Below are positions 43,974 through 55,769 of a stretch of 64,000 nucleotides of DNA, in pieces. Every line of letters starts with the position of its first letter. The first letter of the stretch is position 1. The notes beneath the pieces are model-generated. The model searched no databases, was not told the origin of the DNA, and saw only the letters and a list, made by a program, of their open reading frames with translations. The position numbers and the translations under genes are program-made. Origin of the DNA: Benincasa hispida (taxonomy: Eukaryota; Streptophyta; Magnoliopsida; Cucurbitales; Cucurbitaceae); contig NC_052359.1 in assembly GCF_009727055.1 (NCBI RefSeq), forward strand, positions 26,013,058 through 26,077,057. The letters are read 5' to 3'.

Positions 43974-46015
43974 AAATGGAAGTGATGCGTTGAAAGGTTA
44001 GATGACACAAGGGTAGGCGAGGACACGGGCAAGGCATGCGGCATGCGTCGAGCAGCCTTGACCAAACTGCCAAAGCATGCATCGATGCACCTAGCCCGTG
44101 CGTCAAGCACTACCGAGCTTGCCGAGCGGCCATGCCTATGCATCAATGCCATGAGCCGAGTGCCCTTTCCCAATGCGTTGAGCGGCCGGCCAAGTGCCCT
44201 TTCCTAAATCATCGAGCGGCTAGCCTATGCAATGAGCGCCCTGTCGAACGACCATGCCTATGCGTCGAAGCACCCTGCCGAGCGGCTATGCATCAAAAAC
44301 CCTTGCCATGCGTCAAGCGCCTTGCCAAGTGCCCATGCGGCCGAGTACACCCATGCGACCAAGCACGCCCATGACGCCAAGCAAGCTTGAAAGCAATGGC
44401 CAATGCCTATGCAGCACGCTCATGCGTCGAGTGGCTAGCACCTATGCCAAGTGCCATGCGCCCATGCCGAGCAAGCCTTGCGGTCATTCTATTGAGCTGT
44501 GCGTTGAGAATGAGCGGCCACACTATGCATTGGTGATGGTTGGCTCTTGCAATGGCTAAGTTGGATTGCGATGGTAGTAAGTTGGCTTGGTATGCATTGA
44601 TTATAGGTTATGCATTGGATATGGACTATGCGTCAACATCAAAGAGTTGGACGCATATAAAGGATTAGATTAGATAGAAAACATCATCAAACCATGTGTC
44701 TTCTTAGAAGGAAGCCTTACGGCTTAAGAATTTGAGGTGGTTGCATTAGATTGGAAGCTTATGCATTGGTGAAAGGAGAAGATGACACTTTGGGTTGTGC
44801 TGATGCAAGATTGCGTTAATGGTGTAAGAAAGAGACACTTGGTCATGTGGCCAAGTAGAAGGTGTCGGCCATGGAGCAATCTTGAATACCTACAAATAGA
44901 GCCAAGGAATTCAGATGAGAACTAAAATTCTCTTCAAAGGACATAAAGAAGAGCGTGTCAGGACTAAGTGCAGAAGACCATGCGTTGGTAGCAAGACCAT
45001 GTGTTGGTCAAGAAGTTCCAAGAGGGGAGATGCTGTCGGGCAGAAAAGACAGGAAGTAGCATCAATTTGAAACGAGGAGTTCAACCAGAATACTCATGCG
45101 TTTGATGTGATTTTAAAGCCATATGAAAGCTAAACGAGTCTAGTTTTCATGGTGGGGCTTTCGGAGAATAGGATCTAAGGAATCAGGCTGGAAGATGAGA
45201 AAACGACAGAAGGGTCAAGCTATCGGGTAAGCTGGGCCAGTATTTATGTTTTGAAGATTCCGGCTAAACCCCGAAAAGTTTTGAGCTAAGATTTTATGGT
45301 AAGCTTCCTGAGACATTTTAGAAAATGTTTTCAGAAGAAAGTATCTTAAAATAAGGTATGTAACTATGAGTAATCTATGCAGATATTTGAATCTGGAATT
45401 TAGGGTTCAAAAAGGGAAACCAAGGAAACCTAAGGAAATTCGGAAAGGAAAGTTCCTAACCAACCAAGGTGAGTGGTTATTGTGTGTTGTATTGTTGATA
45501 TAATTTCTATATATAGGAGATAATGTTAAATTGGCATAATCAAGGATATATGTTTATCTGATTACTATGCTTGTTGAGATATTGCTTGTATGTTTGTTTT
45601 GAAAACTGAAATTGTACCCGGGATACATAGTTAGCATGCTTGAAAAGGGTACTTAGTGGGAAAATATAGTCGGCTTCGTCGGTGGGAAATGATAGTCGGT
45701 GACGAACGACGGGAAATATAGTCAAGTTACCTAAGCATAGCTAGAGAGAAAATAGTCGATGTGCACATTGGCGGGATAATAGAGTATAGGGAAAGTTTCC
45801 ACAGGAATTGTTGTTTTCTTAGTATACGTGTGAAAGTACTGGGGATGTTTTTATCATGTGATAACCAGCGGTCAAGCTGGGGTTGATTGTTTTAACCAAC
45901 GGTCGAGCTGGGGATTGTCTAGCGGGTTGGCTGGAAAATAATAATGAACTTGTGGTAATGTTCTTGTTGACTATGTATTGCTTTCCCAAAAGTATATGTC
46001 TGTTGACAAAGTTAT
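43974..46015 (+). repeat. Rest of the 5' LTR of E2
   Basis: Follows E1 directly. It has a GCCCATGC/GCCGAGCGGCC-rich block (44040-44480), then wording parallel to the E1 LTR (AATAGAGCCAAGG, TGGTGGGGCTTTCGGAG, GTAAGCTTCCTGAGACATT) but more diverged. It ends in the gap. No genes. Confidence 0.72.
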
Positions 46016-46380
46016 NNNNNNNNNNNNNNNNNNNNNNNNNNNNNNNNNNNNNNNNNNNNNNNNNNNNNNNNNNNNNNNNNNNNNNNNNNNNNNNNNNNNN
46101 NNNNNNNNNNNNNNNNNNNNNNNNNNNNNNNNNNNNNNNNNNNNNNNNNNNNNNNNNNNNNNNNNNNNNNNNNNNNNNNNNNNNNNNNNNNNNNNNNNNN
46201 NNNNNNNNNNNNNNNNNNNNNNNNNNNNNNNNNNNNNNNNNNNNNNNNNNNNNNNNNNNNNNNNNNNNNNNNNNNNNNNNNNNNNNNNNNNNNNNNNNNN
46301 NNNNNNNNNNNNNNNNNNNNNNNNNNNNNNNNNNNNNNNNNNNNNNNNNNNNNNNNNNNNNNNNNNNNNNNNNNNNNNNN
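46016..46380. other. Assembly gap (365 N)
   Basis: Unknown bases at the end of the 5' LTR of E2. The primer site lies two bases beyond the gap. Confidence 0.99.
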
Positions 46381-46941
46381 CTTGGTATCAGAGCATAAGT
46401 TTCTGGGACAATTGAGGGATTAGTTTGTACCAGCTTAGTATGAAAGTATAAGTTATGGGAAAGTTGAAGGTTTAACTGATACTAGTTTGGTATCAAAGTA
46501 TATGTTCTTGAAAACCTGAGGGTTGAGTTTAGTAAAATCAGAGGGAAGTGTGGTAGAGTAAAGGTTTAAGGAGAAACCTAAGAATTAGTCAATGTGTGAC
46601 TAAGAGAAATGGCAGAAGTGGCATGACCTAGCAGGCAACCAGAGCTGGAACTCACAACGCTACCTGAAGATCTACCAAGGAAGGTAAGTGTGAATTTAAG
46701 TTATTCTCATTTAGTATTTGAGATAGAAATGTTTATGTTGATCTTGGTTTAACATCTAGCTTAGAGATGGCTAGGTAAGGTATCGTTGGACAAACTAAGA
46801 AAGTTGATACCAAAGTAGCGCAGTGGAAGCTTGGTAATAGACAAGGTTATAAAAGGTTACAACAATGGTTACTGTGGAACTTTAGACCTGAGTTAGTTCG
46901 AGTAAATTTCGAGGACGAAATTTTCTTAAGGGGGAGGTAAA
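46381..46941 (+). other. Interior of E2 without coding domains
   Basis: Primer site TGGTATCAGAGC (46383-46394), two further TGGTATCA-like words, then about 400 bases with no domain, then TTTCGAGGACGAAATTTT and AAGGGGGAGG before the LTR at 46942. The ends match a Tekay-like element but gag-pol is absent. Confidence 0.75.
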
Positions 46942-47320
46942 TGTGAAACCCGGATTTCCATTATTTCTACTTAAGCAAGTGGTTAAGGAAATTAACTAAG
47001 TAAAAGTTAAATCCTATGTTGAAGTGAAGGAAAATTTCTAGGTGTTGAATAGATTGTCCTTGAGTAGTTTTGAGTTAAGCTTAAATTGATGAAAAATTGA
47101 CTAAGTGTTGGACTAGACATTGCCATGTGTTGGCCATAAGATCTTGGAGAGATTATTTGGGCCAAGGGAGAAGTTGAAGTGGGAGTGACGCATGCCTTAG
47201 AGGTTAGACCAACACATTAGGCTGGTTGGATGCGTTGGATGCGTTGGATGATGGGTGTGTTGGATGCGTTGGATGTGTTGGATGATGGATGCGTTGGATG
47301 CATTGGATGATGGATGCGTT
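46942..47320 (+). repeat. 3' LTR of E2 (truncated)
   Basis: The first ~380 bases match 33277-33640 almost base for base, including the GATGCGTTGG repeat. It is cut at 47320 by a Copia LTR. Confidence 0.82.
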
Positions 47321-48158
47321 TGATAGAACCATGATTAGTAAGCTAATCCTTCACAGGTTGTTCGTAATCTCGACTGGGTCACAGAAACCGTTTTACCCCT
47401 AAGACTACATCTTGTTCCTTAAGTTCCACTGATCCTCTAAGGAACAATTAGTTTAAGGTCCAACCTATAAACTAAACCCCTCCAGGCCCAGGAGAGGGTG
47501 GGGCCCCTTGTTGAAGACCTGAATTCAGTACTAAAGAGAACAACCCATCTACTATCCCTATAACGGGTAGAAGTGAATTCCATCTTGTACCTTATGTTCC
47601 CAGCTATCCACCTGATCTTACCCCTGAAATGGGAGGCTTATTGGGCCAGCGATGATGAGCTACCCTCACCTATGCAGATCTGAGGATAATTACGAGTGAA
47701 TAGGAGTTGATAGTTAGCTCAGGATTAAAATTAAGTTACCTAGGTCATCAATTAACAAAATAGTCAATTTTATACATAAAACGACATTTAGAATGTAAAA
47801 AGTGACTTTTCATGATTCAGTCTTATGCAAACTCATTGCATAGGATGCCCCTACTCACATATCTCTATATGAACGATTCAAGATCACATCGTTTGTACTA
47901 ACTACAAAGTGGGCCGCATCCATAGTGTCCCCAGAATAAGGCGTCCGACCTTATCCATATACTATAAACCATTTTGGCTATATATTTGAACTTGATTCAC
48001 ATTTATGTCACTACATAAAGTTCAAACTACATTAAATAGCCTCAGGACTTTAGTTTATTGGATTCAAGATTAGAATTTCAATAACAACATTATCGAAAAC
48101 AAAATAGAATATGTTTATTAATTTACAAACTACGAGTTTTAGGACATAAAATCCAACA
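47321..48158 (-). mobile_element. Copia solo LTR J with internal deletion
   Basis: The plus-strand left end TGATAGAAC equals the end of the LTR at 15327, but the next bases (CATGATTAGTAAGC) correspond to 16422 onwards, so about 1.09 kb is missing. The right end is TCCAACA (minus TGTTGGA) at 48158. No target duplication was found. Confidence 0.8.
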
Positions 48159-48880
48159 ACTATGCGATCGTTTAGCTATGATGCGCGCTAAGAGATTCGA
48201 TGAAGTTCAACATGATAGCGTTGAGCAATCGTTTAGATGCAGAGCTAAGCGATCGTGTAGACGAAGTGGAAAGTGATGCGTTAAAGTTTTTATGCAATGG
48301 AAATAAACAAATCGCTTACCTACGATACTGAACGATGCGATGATGTTCTATACGATGGAGCTAAGCGATTATTTAGCTATGACAGATACTAAACGATGAC
48401 ATGAAGAGCCATACGATAGAACTAAGCGATGTGATGAAGAGCCATATGATAACCCTGAGTGATCGCTTACTACGAACATTTATATTTGATCGAGAACTAA
48501 AAAATGCGTTGAGTTGCTAAGCGATAACACTACGCGATCGTTTACCTCTATGCGGCAGCTAAGCGATGCATCGAGTTTCTATGCGATACCACTACGCGAT
48601 CGCACACCTTTGTGTGGCATCTGGGCGATGCGTTGACTGCTATGCAATGGCATTAAATGATCATTTGCCTTTTACGCGCGCTAAATGATCGGCTTCATGC
48701 GTTAGACGATGGACCTATGCGATAATGTGAGACAATAAGCGATCGTGTAGCTTCCTTCGACACAATGTGATAGAAGGAAAATACTACACGATCGTGTAGC
48801 TTTGCTAAACGATCAAGCATTTACTATACGATCAGGCAAAATACAAGTCGATGGTCGTCATTGCTAAACGATTATACTTA
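48159..48880. repeat. GCGATCG-rich degenerate repeat block
   Basis: About 720 bases made of loose copies of AAGCGATCGTTTAGC and CTATGCGATAACACTACGCG. Similar words occur in the LTRs of D and in the solo LTR at 25140-25260. Its parent element is not clear; it may be Copia C leader. Confidence 0.65.
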
Positions 48881-50622
48881 GCGAGATGTTGAACATGTGC
48901 AAGGGTTGTCAGTTTGACTAGTTCTGATGTGGTCTGGTCCAGTTCAGCTTCGAATGGTTCAGACATGGTTGGTTCGGTTCAGATGGTTCGGGTCCGGTTC
49001 AAGCTACTTGAGTTCGTTTTGGAGTGGTTCGGAAGCTATTTTGTAATAATTAGGTTTGTTTGCTTTTTTTTTTTTGCCAAAACTAAAACCATATCAGTCT
49101 GTGTTTAATTATTTATGAATTTGATGTATGTTATAATTAAATAAATCTTGTACGTGCATATAATATGCCATTTAGATTTAAAATCCCACCATGAGAAGCA
49201 TGTTACATGCATTGAAAGTATGTTATAATTGTTATAATATATAGTATGCATGTTAGGGTTTCTCGTATTTAATATGAATGTTATATTAAATGTTGAATGC
49301 CTCATGTATGTTATGGATGTTTAGCATGTCTAATGTTTTATAAGTTGTTATAAAATTGGGTTAGACATTTAAAATCCATAAACAACAGCTACATTCTCAC
49401 GTAGGTGGACCACCTGTTTTAATTGTTAAAACTTATAAAACCTAAGTTACAAACTCAACCGGTATATAATCCTGTCTAAGGTTGGGGGTACTTAAGTTGA
49501 CGTGTTACGGAACACCTACTACCTGGGGATTATGGCCGAATAATTGAGCGTTGGTAACTGGTTTTATGAGCATATGTGAATGATGTGAGGTAATAAAATG
49601 GTTTATCACCCAGACATCGTAGGTTAAAATCCAATTATAAGAGTTATACTTGGATAAACCACATAGACTTAGGGTTGTTTTATTAGCCAAAAAGAACCTA
49701 AGTATAAATATACCCAATAGAACACTTCAGTGGTAGTTTAATAACTTCTATATGATAGAGTTATTAGAAAACTTCAGTGGAGATTAATAACATATATGAT
49801 ATGTTATTTTTAGCTCTCATGTCTCTAAGAGTTTACAATCCAAATTTAAGCGGTACTTCGTGTCACCTTGGAAGTGACCTCCATTCGGAAAGTATTTTTT
49901 TAGCTTAAATCTAGATTTTGGTGAATAAGGGGAAGTTGTTCAAACATAAATCTATTATTCGATATATAGATTTCAACTGCCATGTCTCCACATAGTTTAC
50001 ACAGTGATTCATATGATGCTTCATGTCACCCTAGAAGTGGCCTCCATTTGGAAAGTGTTTTTGTATGAGTAAATATCAAGGTAAACGGAGGAAGTAGTTC
50101 ATAGTAAGTGGGTGAAGGATATATGTCAATATATCCTATGGTCTCCTTCATTAGTCTGAATCGTGAGATTCCTATGTTGCGCCTGCTGGTTTGCTTTAGG
50201 CTGCCCTTTGCTAGTCGTTTAGCGACGGGTATCCCCTCGAAGGGTTGTAACATAGGATTCGGAACAACACAGGCTTCAGTAAAATGAATAGGGTTTTATA
50301 GTTCCATCTTGGATATTGTCTTCTATTTTGGAGGCAAGTTCATACCATTCTATAAGATCTGAAAATGGCAAGTCACACTTACAAGAATTACTAAGTTATT
50401 AGTAAAGATCTTAACCAAAAACAATAACTAAACAACTATGGGAATAAGAGTTATTCCGGGGATAGTGTTTGGTCAAACTTGTTTGTTTTACTGAAGGAGT
50501 ATCTGACTGCCCCACAGTAGCACATATTCTGACTCACTAAAATATCGTTGCAAATAAATAATGGTTATAAGTACATTATTACTTTTTGCTAAAATTTTGA
50601 TTTTGGATTTAGTTACAATTTG
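48881..50622 (+). other. Leader of Copia C
   Basis: Non-coding. 49340-49700 recurs reversed at 9652-10034, and 49840-50250 parallels the leader of Copia B. The last 82 bases (50541-50622) are repeated at 57545-57625 on the other side of the Athila insertion. No genes seen. Confidence 0.7.
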
Positions 50623-52297
50623 TGATAACTGGCATAAATGCTAGTTATTATGAGCCTTTTATTTAGAATTATGAGGGCTGACAAGTAGAAAACATGGTGA
50701 TAATACTTAGAATTTGCGAAAAATTGAGTTTTGCATTGATTAGCACCTAAATCCTCACTGACCCCAATATTATGCGTTACTCCATGCCAAAGTGTCTATT
50801 TTTATAGCTATCGTAGGAATCAAACACATGCATTTGAAATAAGCTATCGCAGACAAATGCATGTGCTGAAGACAGGCGATCGCAAAGACAAACACATGCG
50901 CTGAAAGTTAGATCGCATGCGTCCATCGCATGGAAATGCGGTGATCAAATGCGCCCATCACATGAAAATTGCAGTGATCAAGCGAATGCAGTGATCAATT
51001 GGAAATTGTGGTGACCGAATGCGTCCATCGCATGGAAGTTGCAGTGATCGAATGCGCCCATCACATGAAAGATGCGGTGATCAATTGGGAATTGTGGCCA
51101 TGGAGTGACAACCATAATAGAAGGATGATTGCAAGATGGGTAGAACACATTGATACTTCAATTGAATCAAACTCGGATGCATACCTTGGGAGTGTCAACA
51201 ATATAAGACGATGTGACATTGCCCATACCGCGACAAAAGTAGCAGTGAGCCATAGCGCAATCATGATAGCTGTCGGTGTTTAAACTCTATAAATAGCCTT
51301 TTGGACTTTAGTTTCAAGACATTTGAACTTTTGGCTCAAGGCAGAGGTTTGCAATCACAGATGAGAGCTTGAACAAGATTTTCAGTGAGAATTCTTCACC
51401 TCCACAAACCAGATCGAGTGACGACCGGAGCTCTCACAGAAGATAGAGCTCGAGAGAGACATCTCCATCATTCATCCATGGCACCACTGGCATTCTTGAC
51501 ACAGAGTCCTTTATTTCTCTTATAATCTCTGTATTGTATTACATTTTAGCTTAAGATATTAAGACATTTTGTGATCAATGCAAATCTTGATTCCTTCATT
51601 GCCATCTTCTTCATCATCTTTATTTCTATCATTGTTTATCTTCAACATTTATTTATCAAAGGCGATCGCATACTTAATCGTGTAACCTAGAGATAGGATG
51701 CATGTAGCAACCCACCGAGAGGTGTGCGTTGTGCGAGTATAGTGAGTTAATCCTCTTTGCTTGGTGAAAGGCTGTAGCATCGCTTGTGTATGGGTTGTTT
51801 TATTGCTTGTCTATAAGTTAAATAGCGACTGACCACCGAGAGGTGTGCGATGCGTTAGTGTGATGAGTTGGGATTACTCAGGTGATTTAAGATAATAAAC
51901 ATTACTATACATTAATGGTTGTTGTGTATCTACCTATTTTCATCGCAAGTCTTCTATTGCTCAATCTGTTTAGTTAGGAGTAGGAGTAGTGTGTAAATCC
52001 ATTAAACTTCTTCTTTTTATTTTTCTTTTCATCGCCTCAAACGCATTGCTTCATAAGCATTATTGAGTGACAAGTCCTTGTGTTCGTCCTCAGATTACCC
52101 GAGAAACTTGCGTTCGCGTTATACTTGGCGCGAGCGTAAGAAAACTTGTGATAGGAACGCGTGGTCATTGCGTACTAGATTAATGCATTTTCATTCCGAC
52201 ACATGACCTTAGATGCATGGGCGCAAACGCATAAGCCATGTCTAACACATGATTGCGTGTATAACCCCATCCGTCCCCTAATTAATTTTTCCTACCA
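50623..52297 (+). repeat. 5' LTR of H
   Basis: 1,675 bp starting TGATAACTGGCATAAATGC. It contains a degenerate tandem array of about 34-base units (50915-51085; core GATCGAATGCGCCCATC) and a TATA box CTCTATAAATAG (51286-51296). Confidence 0.85.
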
Positions 52298-52959
52298 AAT
52301 ATGTTTTTGGCGCCATTGTTGGGGACTTGGCAGCTAATGTTGTGTGAAGTTTTGTGTTTTTGCAAGCACACTTTCAATCTTAGGCGTATTGTAGATTGTG
52401 CGACCAAGCTGCAAACAATATTTGAAGTGTAGACGATGCGTCGAAAGTAAAATATTGTCCCCGAGATAGAAAGGTTATCCGTCGCATGAGCTGGAAGCAG
52501 TTTTTGGCACATGTCAACCATCATACATCCAAAAATTGTTGGATGCTCCAATGGTCATGGCGACTTCTTGAGCCGAGCAGTTGAGAACCATCTCTTGCAT
52601 GGGAAACTCCTTGCGGTGAAAACACTCCAATTTCTCTAGGGACGTCTTCTACTCTATCTTTACGTTTCTTTCTTAGTTTAGTTTATTATTTTTATTCATT
52701 GTTATTTTGGATATGCGGCTGCTTCCTTGGTTGTGGTGCATTTTCTCCTTGTAGGTGCGACAATAACTCTCCTCGGTGTGCAATTACAAAGGAAGAATCC
52801 TCCACATCCTTTAACGCATGGCTTCAATCGCATGAACTCCAATGCATTGTCGCATGCGTTCTTCTACTGAAGGTTCTTTTCTTGTTATCTTTTATGGATT
52901 ATCCTTTTAGAATTCTCCTTGTCTGATTATGGTCCTTCGCGATGCATCTATGATGGTAC
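52298..52959 (+). other. Interior of H, left part
   Basis: Primer site, then about 630 bases with no domain. Short frames only. Confidence 0.7.
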
Positions 52960-54954
52960 TGTTGGATTTTATGTCCTAAAACTCATAGTTTGCAAATTAA
53001 TAAACATATTCTATTTTGTTTTTCGATAAAGTTGTTATTGAAATTGTAATCTTGAATCCAATAAACTAAGGTCCTAAGGCTATTTAATGTAGTTTTAACT
53101 TTAAGTAGTGACATAAATTTGGATCAAGTTCAAATATATAGCTAAAATGGTTTATAATATATGAATGAGGTTGGGCGCCTTATTCTAGGGACACTATGGA
53201 TGCGGCCCACTTTGTAGTTAGTAGAAACGATGTGATCCTGAATCGTTCATATAGAGATATGTGAGTGGGGCCATCCTATGCAATGAGTTTGCATAAGACT
53301 GAACCATGAAATAATCACTTTTTACCTTCTAAATGTTGTTTTATGTATAAAACTGACTATTTCGTTAATTGATGACCTAGGTAACTTAATCTTAATCCTG
53401 AGTTAACTATGAACTCCTGTTCACTCGGAATTATCCTTAGATCTGCATAGGTGAGGGTAGCTCATCATCACTAGACCAATAAGCCTCCCATTTCAGGGGT
53501 AAGATCAGGTGGATAGCTGGGAACATAGGGTGCAAGACGGAATTCACTTCTACCCATTATAGGGATAGTAGATAGGTTGTTCCCTTTAGTACTGAATCCA
53601 GGTCTTGAACATGGGGCCCCATCCTCTCCTTGGCCCGAGAGGCATTCGGTTTATAGGTTTGACATTAAACCAATTGTTCATTAGAGGATCAGTGGAACTT
53701 AAGGAATAAGATGTAGTCTCGAGGGTCAAATGGTTTTCATGACCCAGCCGAGATTATGAACAACTTGTGAAGGATTAGCTTACTAATCATGGTTATATCA
53801 AATGGAAACAAATATATCTATAGTGAGGGGAGTGCAATTACGAAACTATAGTGGAGTGACCCATTAGTTAACGAATGTTGATTAGCTCCGTCTAAAGAGT
53901 TTAGCTAGCTAATCTCAGATCATTGGAGCCCATGATCTATAGGTCCATTAGGTTCCCTTACTAGTTCATATGGAATAAACTTAGAACAGTATGATAGAAT
54001 GATTCGAATTGTTCGAAATAGGTGAAGAGAGAGAAATCAACAAGTATATGTGATATAGTGGTCGGGTTTTCAGTTTATAGATACAACTTTAATATTTAAA
54101 TGTAATTTAAATATCAAGAATATGAATACATTCATATTCGAAAGCTCGAAAATAATGGAAATGGTCAAAGATGTAAATAGTCAAAGAGTTGACTTTTTTA
54201 CTTTGAAAAGTCAAACTTTGACCGACCTTATTTTCAAATGTGATTTGAATTTTGAGAAAATGAATGCGGATTCATGCTCGGGAGGTCAAAATTAGTCAAC
54301 ATGGAAAAATTCATAAAAAATCAAAATGTTGACTTTTTGGTTAAAGTATGACTTTGACCAAATGACTATTTTGCCCTTTGACTATAGTTAGTGGGAAAAT
54401 CAAAACCTTTATTGGATAATTCCACTAACAAAATAGTGGGCTAGGTGTTGGCTTATAGTGGAGATATTAAGTCCACTTAGATAGTGGATTCTAGGTGTTG
54501 GGTTTTTATGGATTTGGTTCATGCAATTGTTGCATGGCTTTTTCCTATAAATTGGACTTTTCAATTTGGTTGAAAATTTTTTGCCCATTTTGCCAAAATT
54601 GTTCTTCAAATTTGGGTTGAAAAAAAAAAAACTACTTTCTTTGAGGAAAATTCATAACCCAAAACCCAACCCAAAGATCCATCTTATTTTCCATCTCTTT
54701 TCTCTCTCTCGGGTTTCTTCATCCACCAGGTCCCACAACCCAGTTCTGAGTCCAGAGGATAGTAGGTCAACTTTAGTGGTGGTCCATCCGTGTTCAGGTC
54801 GAGATTTAGCGAGGAAAAGCAGGTTTCGGGAGCTTCAAAGGTAATTTTTAATTACTTTTTTTTCCTTCAATTGCATGCATAATTTCCTTTAAATTAAAAG
54901 CATCTAGAGTGTAATTAGGTCCTTTTTCCACTGCGTATGTCTCGTGTTCCATCA
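52960..54954 (+). mobile_element. Copia solo LTR inside H
   Basis: 1,995 bp, TGTTGGATTTTATG to TTCCATCA, close to the LTR of Copia B in opposite orientation. The flanks GGTAC (52955-52959) and AGTAC (54955-54959) look like a target duplication with one change. Confidence 0.87.
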
Positions 54955-54959
54955 AGTAC

Positions 54960-55769
54960 AAATAATTCACTGCATCCGCTAACTAGGCATCGCAAGGTGC
55001 CCCTTACTTTTAATAGATTCTTCAAATTGTGAAAGTCTATAGTTTTAATGTGTGCAAACCCTTACTCAAACATTTGTTATCACATTCCTGTTGAGTTTGT
55101 TTTTAGCTTGTAGTGAGAATGTTGCCACCCTATAAGTTTGCGTTCATTACATTGTGGTCATTCCCTTCAAAAAAAAAATTAAAAATAACAACTCCACTGT
55201 CAATGCAATGGGAAACCCGTGTTGATAATAGTTAAGTTGTGAAAGGCATTTACCCGTAGTTGGATGTCCGCATGACACCTGTGGGGACAAGCCAAAACGA
55301 AGGTAAGTCGCCAGGATCAACGCATAAGTGCAACTCCTCTGTCGGACACAAACCAAACGAAGCAAGACATGAGTTGAGTTGAATATGGAACGCAACTGAA
55401 GTTTGATGCCTGCATAACACACGTGGGGGTAAGCCAAAACGAAGAGCGTAACCAGGTTCAATGTCGCATTCGAATAAGTAATCACATAATCTTGAATTGT
55501 TTTGAATTAATGCATTCTCATGAGCTGAACGTAAAGTTGCGGAGAATGAATAAAAAGTTTTTGAGCAAAGGCTTGCCGAATTTCAACTTAGAAAAGATTT
55601 CTTTGAAGAAGCAGCCAAAGTAGAGAAGAGCATTGCAACCATGGTTAGAAGTACGAGTTAATTATATTTTAAGAAGCTGGTCATTGCAAAGGAACGACGA
55701 AAGGTGAGGTAAGAATTTCTTAAGTGTGATGCATGCTTGAGGACAAACATGATTCTAAGTTTGGGGGTG
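54960..55769 (+). other. Interior of H, right part
   Basis: About 800 non-coding bases. Two diverged direct repeats centred on AAGCCAAAACGAAG lie at about 55264-55332 and 55410-55470. It ends with AGTTTGGGGGTG, the Athila polypurine tract. Confidence 0.7.

Larger units (their letters stand above)
33277..47320 (+). mobile_element. Short Tekay-like Ty3 element E2 (non-coding interior), split by E1
   Basis: The 5' LTR starts at 33277 (TGTGAAACACGG), is broken near 33640 by element E1, and resumes at 43974 up to the gap at 46016. The primer site is at 46383-46394, the interior runs only to 46941, and the 3' LTR starts at 46942 (TGTGAAACCCGG) and is cut at 47320. The two LTR starts are near-identical over about 300 bases. 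The roughly 560-bp interior has a primer site and a polypurine tract but no domain. Confidence 0.75.
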
